From Pigoraptor chileana (Eukaryota; Opisthokonta; Filasterea), in the NCBI GenBank assembly GCA_943704495.1, contig CALSCR010002407.1, forward strand, positions 1-41,645: a DNA stretch of 41,645 bases, read 5' to 3'. Numbering within the stretch: the first letter of the stretch is position 1; each line of letters starts with the position of its first letter. Below the pieces are notes generated by a model. That model did not search any database, was not told where the DNA came from, and saw nothing but the letters and a program-made list of their open reading frames with translations. Position numbers and translations under genes: made by a program. Positions 34,701-41,645 of this stretch are shown here, piece after piece.

Positions 34701-35999
34701 GGGCTTCTGCATGCTGGCGAAATTGCGACCATGGCTCTTTCCCTGCTCAGCTCAACAACAACTTTCCGCATTCGGTAAGTCTTACATTACTCTGACACAC
34801 ATTCTCTTGTGACTCTTGCTGTTCAGTGTGCTTTTTTTGTTTTTTTGCGTATTACGTGTCGACAAGACGCTAACAAGAGGCCATCTGATATTTGCGTCGT
34901 AGGCACATGCCGGATAAGTACCTGCAGCTTCGCATTGGAATTCATACAGGTACGCATCTCCCATAGCAACACGGCTTAATGTTTTGTGTTTATGCCTGAG
35001 GGAGTGATATGCAGTGCAATATATGTATAGAATGTGTGTAGAGTGGGGGGTCGTGCATGTATGGCTCCCGAACCCGTGCGACCGCGCAGTTCTGACAGTG
35101 CCCACTGTTTGACCCATTGTCACGTGATGCAGGCCCTGCCGTCGCCGGAGTCGTCGGTCTGAAGATGCCCCGGTACTGCTTGTTCGGCGACACTGTCAAC
35201 ACTGCTTCTCGCATGGAATCGGGCGGCTTTGGTGAGTGCTAGGCATCGAGGGTCAGCGTGCATAGGCGAGGCGGCGCGTACTTTGCTTTGCTGTGTGTAT
35301 ATATGGATCGCAATTGGATGTTTCAAAGTGTCTATCTGTAAGCTCTCGTGTTTCGAAACACTCATTTCTCGAACTGTCTTTTCCCCCTGGGATATTATGC
35401 AACAACAACAACAACAACCACAATAACAAATGATACCCTTCAGCACTCCGAATTCACATGAGCGATTCAACTGCCCGGGTTCTCGCAACGCTTGGCGGGT
35501 ACAATGTGGAAGAGCGTGGTGAAATCCAAGTCAAGGTGTGTGTGTGTGTATGGCAATACTGTCTTGTCTGCTCCACATCACCTTCAACTTAGACGAGTTT
35601 CCCTCTTAAGTGCTTTGCTTCACTCACTTATGTCGTGTGATGTATTCGTTTTGCGCTTTTGTCTGTGTTCCTCGCATCTTCATCGTCGGGCATAACAGGG
35701 CAAGGGATCGATGCGGACATACTGGCTCACTGGAAAGGCTGGGTTTGTGGGTATCGCTGGACTGAGAAGACTACACACACACACACACACACCTACACAC
35801 ATACGTACATACACACAGCAAGTACACGTATACATATGGCGTTCGTGTGATGCCCTTGCCTGTCTGGCGCTCGTCGCTTGCACGTTTTCGCTAACAACCG
35901 AATGTGATCACAATTTGACTTTTGACTGAACGCAAACAGACAAAACCGCTGCCCAGCATCGAGCTCGCTGCGAGCATGAGTCAACACCACTTCAAGTAA
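26380..35999 (+). CDS. receptor guanylate cyclase with Kelch and filamin-type extracellular region
   Basis: Twenty-nine exons give exactly 1299 residues. Exons start at 26380, 26668, 26916, 27179, 27553, 27885, 28166, 28642, 28971, 29346, 30034, 30469, 31145, 31488, 31823, 32067, 32261, 32637, 33018, 33457, 33803, 34037, 34338, 34669, 34903, 35133, 35444, 35699 and 35940; every phase closes. Order: signal peptide; Kelch repeats (residues about 45-465; [32 protein letters not shown]); filamin-type repeats (466-673); one transmembrane helix (about 680-705); juxtamembrane [10 protein letters not shown]; kinase homology with VALK and DYG but HGRLKPSN lacking the catalytic Asp, hence a pseudokinase; coiled-coil linker; cyclase with [16 protein letters not shown] and [15 protein letters not shown]. 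The Glu and Cys of the last two motifs specify GTP. It should make cGMP in response to an extracellular ligand. Juxtamembrane to cyclase closely follows animal natriuretic-peptide receptors. Confidence 0.94.
30271..30295 (+). repeat. (GT)n microsatellite in a cyclase intron
   Basis: About 12 uninterrupted GT units begin 31 bases after the 5' splice site of the intron following exon 11. Confidence 0.95.
31732..31772 (+). repeat. (CA)n microsatellite in a cyclase intron
   Basis: About 20 uninterrupted CA units lie in the intron before exon 15, 50 bases upstream of its acceptor. Similar but shorter CA tracts lie before the exon 10 and exon 24 acceptors (29328-29342, 34637-34668). Confidence 0.95.
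32041..32058 (+). repeat. short telomere-type (CCCTAA) repeat in an intron
   Basis: Three consecutive telomere-like units (AACCCT repeated) lie 8 bases before the exon 16 acceptor and form part of its polypyrimidine region. Confidence 0.8.
35774..35815 (+). repeat. (CA)n-rich tract in the last cyclase intron
   Basis: An uninterrupted CA run (about 35774-35792) is followed by imperfect CA/TACA sequence. Here the tract lies nearer the donor than the acceptor, unlike most CA tracts in this gene. Confidence 0.9.
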
Positions 36000-37385
36000 C
36001 ACGCACACTCGGTCTCTCTTCCGCTCGTCCGCGCCGTCCCCATATCTGGAGGGACGGACTAGCGGTGTGTGTGTGAGTCGGAGGGGGTCTGTTGATCCAC
36101 TGCGTGAAGCCCCTGGGTGTGCTTGCACACTGCCCCGTCCGTCCAACTGCTGCCATGCATCTTTGCCCCTCGAAGGATCAAATCAAGACTTGCTATTCGA
36201 GAGTCGAACGCTCTTTCTGTTATTCTTGTTTTGTTGTGCAAGGAAAACTCTATCACTCTTTTGTAGCTATCGCTCGCGTGTTTCATTTGTAGCTATCGCT
36301 CGCGTGTTTGTATTTTGCGTACATAAATGATTTGTCATGCCGCCAACTCCATACGCTTCGACGGTGTGCCAATCAAAAGGTACCAAACTTACCATCACAG
36401 TTGTCTGCGGAGTTTGTATGTGAGTGCACCCCGTCACTGGTCAGATTCAAATCAATACAAAAATGCAATACAAAACTTGCCGGTTTCACAAACAAAATCC
36501 TGCCCACTCCTCCCGCGATAACAGTCAATATGTTCTCTCTGGTTCGCGTGTTCACTCCGATCAGGTTCGCTGTGGCTCAGCTTACGGCGGCGCGGTCAGC
36601 TGATCCGACTGTGCTTGGCGACTGTGCTTAAGCTTACGTGTTATGTACGGTAACCACTGCGTGACAGGTCCGGCTGCGGAGTCTGTTGGGGCGCAAGGAA
36701 TCTGCCAGAGTAGACTAAATTTTCCCGGGTCAGTCGTGGCGGCAGAAAGTTTATCTGATGTCGGCATGACGGCTCGTCACGGGCAGACCATAAAATAGAG
36801 GGTTCAGGAATTGTGCCGTACAAATGTGCTGTGTGTAAAATAGTGTCTGTAAAAGCACAGACCGAACTGTCAACACCCAGGCACGTGACCATCTGCTCCT
36901 CTGTTTATTATCAAAATTAGCCGGTCTGAATTTGAACTAATTTAGACTGACGGCTCACACAAATTGTCAGTAAAATAAATGGCACTAGTCTGTCAGCGTC
37001 AGGGGCGGGCGGCCTGTCTGCGCGCGCAACTCCGCAGTCTGCGGGGATCGGGGGCCAGTACATGCCCAGTACAGTGGCTCGATTGTCAGCCCGGAACAGC
37101 ACGACCGTTGGGATGCAGGTGTTAGACCGCACAGCCACAGTAGTGGTGGCCAGATGCGGCATTCCCGTATGAATTCTATAACGCGTCCGGCGGCCAGAAA
37201 AATTGAAAGACAGTGAGTCGGACACGGCGTGAAAGCGATGAGATGATGTATACTGGCTGCCAGTGAGAGGTCATCAGGACTAGGGCACATAAAAAAGCTT
37301 TGTACAGTGTTGATTTGTTGGTTTTGTAAGTTCTGCGGGAAGCATATGTCTATCGCGCACGCGTTCTTCAGTCTTTGGATGAAGA
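36000..37385. other. intergenic region
   Basis: No gene was recognised between the receptor cyclase and the next + strand gene. A 26-bp tandem duplication lies at 36261-36309. The long reverse frame crossing the right end (36985-37845) overlaps a better-supported exon and shows no protein features. Confidence 0.55.
36261..36309. repeat. 26-bp tandem duplication
   Basis: The 23-bp block starting TTGTAGCTATCGCTCGCGTG occurs at 36261-36283 and again, identical, at 36287-36309, separated by CAT. Confidence 0.9.
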
Positions 37386-40300
37386 ATGGATGTTGTGAAC
37401 CGCTTTGTTTCACTTGATGCCATCCAACCATCTCTCGCCACTCTTTACGGCGACCGCATCCTCGATGGCACATCACAACTGAGTGGTACTGAGCACGACG
37501 GCCATCCACTCTCAGCCACTGCCACTGCCACTGCGCAGGCCAGCCGCACGACAGAGCCGTTGCCGCCAGTGACAGAATGCGTCGATGCCCACGGCGGGAG
37601 CATGCTGATGCGCACACCCGGCGGTCAGCGTGCACGTGACCCCGTGATGCGCTTTGCACGCGCATTAAAACACGTGGACGCCGTCTGGGCAGTGCGGGAT
37701 GATGGGCAAGCCCTATCACCGGAGGCTTTGTTTGGAGACCGCTGCTTTCTTGTGGATGTCGGCTCCGCACTGTACCTCCAGCACCGCCCCAGCGTGCAGC
37801 TTCGTCGTCGTTCTCAACACGGGACGTCGGCGTCAACGCACACAACGGTCAACGCGCAGGTCCCCGTCAGACTTTATGTTCAGATGCTGTGGAATGCAGG
37901 GCTCGTTGGACGGCTTGACGAAGCATGGGACGAGTGGACTAAGGCGTACTCGTGGGTCGGCGAGTGCAGTGGGAAGCCCGCGTGTGTGAATCCACGTCAC
38001 TGTGTGCTCGACGAAACAAAACTCCTTGAGCGACATCGCGAGCGCAAGGGTGGGTTTATGAATGCTAGTGAGATTTGATTCGGTTGATTCTGAGATCGTT
38101 TTTTCAGTTACGGGTAAGCGCAAGGCAAAATAGGGTTGCGCTTCCTTTTCTCTGCACGTGTCAATGAGTGATGTTATTTTATCGCTTTTAGCTAATTTTG
38201 GTTAATATGTCCGTCACCTCTCTTGCATTCCGCTGCCTCGCTAGGCATCAAGGCTGTGGATCGCGTAATCAGTCCCCTTGATGCTGCTGTACATGTAGTG
38301 TCGGATGAAACCATGGCCGCAACGGATGATAATGGCGTCGCCGTCGACGATCCCAGCGGCGCGTTGTGCGGGGCTGTTGCATTTGCCGGCGGCGAATGCC
38401 CCTCGGAGGCAACGCTTCTCCTGGAAGACTGTGAGTAGAAGAGAAGACTGTGCGTAAGAGAGCAGTGTCAATGCACACTGGGAATCGGTATTGTGGTCTG
38501 CGAACTGACAGGAGAGTCAACAGACAACCGGGGGCACTCTTGGCAGTTGTGCATGCTTTTATAATCACCGTAGGCACTCCTAAAGCACATCAGCGAAATG
38601 CCAAACAGCCACTGCACATAGTCTCACGTGATCCAACTGTGACAAGTACAATGCCGAGTGGAATGCGTATTCACACGCATGGATGCGCCTTCTTTGTATG
38701 GTGGCTGTCGTCGATGTCTCGCAGTGAATGAGCTCGTTGATCAACTAGGAGGGCAAGAACTCTCAGATCACGGGTTTCTGGAGGCATGTGATGCATATGA
38801 TACATATGATGCAATTGCAATGCCCCCTCAGTCGTTCACGGCGCAGCCTGAGGGTCATATTGCCTCCACCGGGAGTACTTTTGTTGGTGCGTATAATATG
38901 TGAACTGCGTGCTATAGTCGCCCGGCTTTTCCTCCCGGCGGACGCTTGCTGGAGTTAGTGTGTTTTGATTAATGTCTTTTGCTTAGTGTTCACTATACTG
39001 GTGTCATGTGTCCGGCACTAATTTTGTCTTTGTCTGGGTTGGTCTGTAGTGGTCTGGCCGCAATCAACTGCAATTTGGTACCGTAGGTATTAGTGAACTG
39101 CTGGGCTGAGTGCTTTTTCTTTTCTTCGCCCTCGCAATTTATCTGACCTATGCTGTTTAACCGATCATGTTCATACTGCTTGTCACGACAGACGCACCGC
39201 GGAAGAGGAAGCGCCCACTGGCAGGCATGTACCGTGTAGCTCACGTGTCTGTGGCACAGTAGTTGTGTGGCCATTATTTATGCACATTACATCGCTGCTG
39301 TGAACCACTTATGACCCGTGAAGCTCACACTGAGACTGATGTTCGTAGCACGACAACGCTTTTGACTGGACATATCGCCCACTTATATTTGGTACAATGG
39401 GGACTGTCCGGCTCATGACCATTGTCATTGTCGATGTTCAGATTCCCCGGGCACAGCCCTTCAATGCGATGTCACGTGGGCGGCGTACTACGAGGTGGTC
39501 GAGTCGTTTCTAATACTGAAATACGCCGAGGTCAGTATGTCCAGTATGGCCTCGGTAGACAACATCTCTCTTGTGTGCCTGATGTCTCGTTTCAGTTAAA
39601 AGTGTCCGTGTCTTTGTGCGTCCAGTGTACACATATACAACTGAGTAGCCACTGTAATTCAATAGCTCTATTGTGTGAATTCAATCACTGACGCTACATT
39701 GTCTGGTTGTTGTGCGGGACTGGCTAAACACTTTCAGCATTGCTGTGTGTGTTTATTGTGTGGGTGGGTCAAGTGATATTCGTGGCTACTAACTTAACCC
39801 TAAGTACCTTTACTTCCCGGGACAGCTTTGCAGCCCGTCGCTTTCGGCGGCAGTTGGACTGAGCAGTGATTACGTCAGTGGGATGTCAGCACTGCGCCAT
39901 CACATCGAAGAATCATCCGAGGGAGCTGATTTCGCAGAGTATCTGGTAGGCTTCCATGTCAGTGTGTGTGTGTGTTTGTGCTTGTGTGTGGGGTGTGAGT
40001 GGTGTGTGCGTGCGTCAGTCTGGTGTTACTGTGTGTGTGTGTGTGTGTGTGTGGCAGTGTGTGGTTGGCCTATGAAGTGTCCTTGGTGCACAAATGATTG
40101 GTTTGATTGCCTGTGCCATAGTATTGCCCTCATAGATTTGCGGACAGTGGCAGCAACAGCGCAGTGCTGCAAAGGAGTTGTGTGATGGTGGAAACTTTCT
40201 GCCAAAATCAGCACGTTGTCACTGGTATAGGCGTCGTATTAATAGCATAACATATCCGAGAATTTGTCGAATGTATATGTCAATTGTGAGTGTGTATCCA

Positions 40301-41487
40301 ACATCAACTGTGTATGGTCTATATCAGTTTTGTCATTACTTTGAGGCTCATGCATGCACACTGCAGTAACGTCTTCATGCAATAATAATTGCGCACAACT
40401 ATCGAACCCAATACTCAGCCCATACATCCCTCCGAGGCCGACATCGAGCGCGCGTGTCTCCGCCCAGGATCGCTGGCCTTTGTCGAGGGTGGATATGTGT
40501 GGTCAGCCGCGCGCCGCTCCATTCCAACAACAGCCTTTCCCGTCGTGATATCCACGCGCCCATGCCTTGTTGGTCGGCGAGACCTGAGAGAGAGCGGCAC
40601 CAGTTGTGCGTGTGTGGCCCTGGTTGGGCAGGTTCCCATCCGTACGTGCAACACTGCACGTCCTGACGACCGCATTTACGCGTGCAATGTAGCCGGGGGT
40701 ATGTCTGAGGCGCGAGCCATTCGGCCGGGTGAGCCGCTTCCATCCAGGGCCATCGCTTTTGTCGGACTTGTGCTGGAAGTACCTGCGGATGACCAGACCC
40801 TCCCGCTGGTCCTGCTTGCGTCGGGTAGTGACGCCAGTGCGCTGTTTGTGCGCAGCTCCATCGCCTCGCAGATGGATCTAATGGGCAGCACCTTGTCGGT
40901 GATTTCACTGGAGTCTGCGCGTGCACATGCACGCCTCGACGGGCTTGAAAGCTGTGGCTGCTGCTGCTGGGAATCGCGTTGAAGCCATCGGAAGCAATAT
41001 GACAACTGTGGTGGATACACTGGGGAAGCTGGATGCGCGGATATCAGCGGTTGAGTCGCGTGTCCTTCCGTGTGGCGACGCTGCAGGTTTGCCAATCTTC
41101 TTGGTTGTTGTTGCATTGGAAGCGAATGTATGTGGCTGTCTGCAATGCGCCCAGTGTCATGTATCATTTACGGCGTATATTGATACAAGCGAACGGCTCT
41201 GTTTCTCTTTCGCAGGTGCCGTAGAAAGCGATCTTGGCACTGTGCACATGGTGCAATCTCAAGTGGCACATTTTATCGACCGACCGCTCGCAGTGGAGCA
41301 TCTCGTGCACTCGCTTACCCACGATAGGCAATCGGTGTGTGTGACAGCGCTGAGTGGCATGGGTGGCGTTGGGAAGACTCAGCTCGCCGTAAGGGTAGCA
41401 AACCACGAGACAGTCCGGCGGGCGTTTCCTGACGGTGTTTACTGGAAGACGCTTGGGAGCGAGGCTGGTGCTCTGCGGGCGCTGAAG
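37386..41487 (+). CDS. HNH-like zinc-binding segment plus STAND/NB-ARC NTPase, one candidate gene (3' end outside window)
   Basis: Nine exons chain in phase: 37386-38049, 38245-38430, 38725-38886, 39192-39224, 39457-39530, 39826-39945, 40136-40285, 40419-41086, 41216-41487. Exon 1 ends with GECSGKPACVNPRHCVL, the Cys/His pattern of the zinc-binding part of HNH/His-Me endonucleases; a full catalytic His motif was not recognised. Exon 4 encodes PRKRKRPL, an NLS-like patch. Exon 8 holds a beta-rich module (ALVGQVPIRT, AIAFVGLVLEV) and a coiled segment. Exon 9 has Walker A in SGMGGVGKTQLAVRVA and FPDGVYW, as in NB-ARC/NLR proteins. Exon 8 has no in-frame ATG before this module and stop codons just upstream, so it must be spliced to something 5'. 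Weak points: the exon 4 donor is GC or an alternative, and exon 8 needs a one-base correction. It could also be two genes. Confidence 0.55.
40031..40052 (+). repeat. (GT)n microsatellite
   Basis: Eleven uninterrupted GT units sit in the intron after exon 6 of the STAND-gene model, about 85 bases after its donor; imperfect GT-rich sequence (39960-40020) precedes it. Confidence 0.95.
40921..40985 (+). other. apparent one-base insertion in the STAND gene
   Basis: The beta-rich module is read in one frame up to about 40953, ending ...SARAHARLDGLES. The following coiled segment (VEAIGSNMTTVVDTLGKLDAR) lies in the next frame. Dropping one base near 40955 restores continuity. A 31-bp GT-AG interval with the right phase exists but is much shorter than any other intron here. 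Confidence 0.5.
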
Positions 41488-41567
41488 GTATGATGTCATC
41501 ACGCACGAGAAACGCCTACAATGCACGGACGCACAGTCGCACACACGCACACATACATACATACACT

Positions 41568-41570
<3 letters not shown>

Positions 41571-41645
<75 letters not shown>
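41571..41645 (+). repeat. (CA)n microsatellite reaching the window end
   Basis: At least 75 bases of uninterrupted CA follow the exon 9 donor (GTATGA, 41488) and run off the window. This may be where the contig assembly ended. Confidence 0.97.

Noticed and set aside
36985-37845. 286-codon open frame on the minus strand
   Set aside because: It overlaps the better-supported + strand exon 1 at 37386, is low in conserved motifs, and its composition looks like antisense of GC-rich coding plus spacer.

Overview
This is nuclear DNA from an intron-rich eukaryote, most likely a flagellated or ciliated protist. GT-AG introns, the standard code and long GT/CA microsatellites are visible directly. A CCDC13 homologue points to a cilium or centriole. 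The receptor guanylate cyclase has animal-type juxtamembrane, pseudokinase and cyclase motifs, which would suit a unicellular relative of animals, but I cannot name the lineage.

Layout. 1-1265 is the 3' end of a Ty3/gypsy retrotransposon: integrase tail, polypurine tract and a complete 226-bp 3' LTR. 1732-3423 (+) encodes an eIF4G-type MIF4G domain fused to a BLES03/C11orf68-like domain. 3424-4446 is repeat-bearing spacer. 4447-5931 (+) is a Crinkler/RHS-like gene with a PD-(D/E)xK-like core. 6469-9787 (+) is a complete ten-exon mitochondrial proline dehydrogenase with an EF-hand. 10379-14436 (-) is a secreted leishmanolysin (M8) protease with an EGF-like segment and thrombospondin-like Cys-rich repeats. 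14915-18207 (+) combines a CCCH zinc finger, leucine-rich repeats and a PIN nuclease. 19361-21552 (-) is a Rieske oxygenase of the choline monooxygenase type. 21828-24916 (-) is CCDC13. 26380-35999 (+) is a 29-exon receptor guanylate cyclase with an extracellular Kelch/filamin region. 37386 to the right edge (+) is best read as one gene joining an HNH-like zinc-binding segment, a basic NLS-like patch, a beta-rich module and a STAND/NB-ARC NTPase; it runs off the window.

The genes do not form one pathway. Several are unusual fusions: MIF4G-BLES03, CCCH-LRR-PIN, Kelch-filamin-guanylate cyclase and HNH-like-STAND. The last resembles an innate-immunity NLR with a nuclease-like N-terminus. Exon models were assembled by hand from splice sites, and nearly all reading phases close. 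Two places (14097-14100 and about 40921-40985) need a one-base correction, which is either assembly error or genuine damage. No tRNA, rRNA or CRISPR array was recognised.
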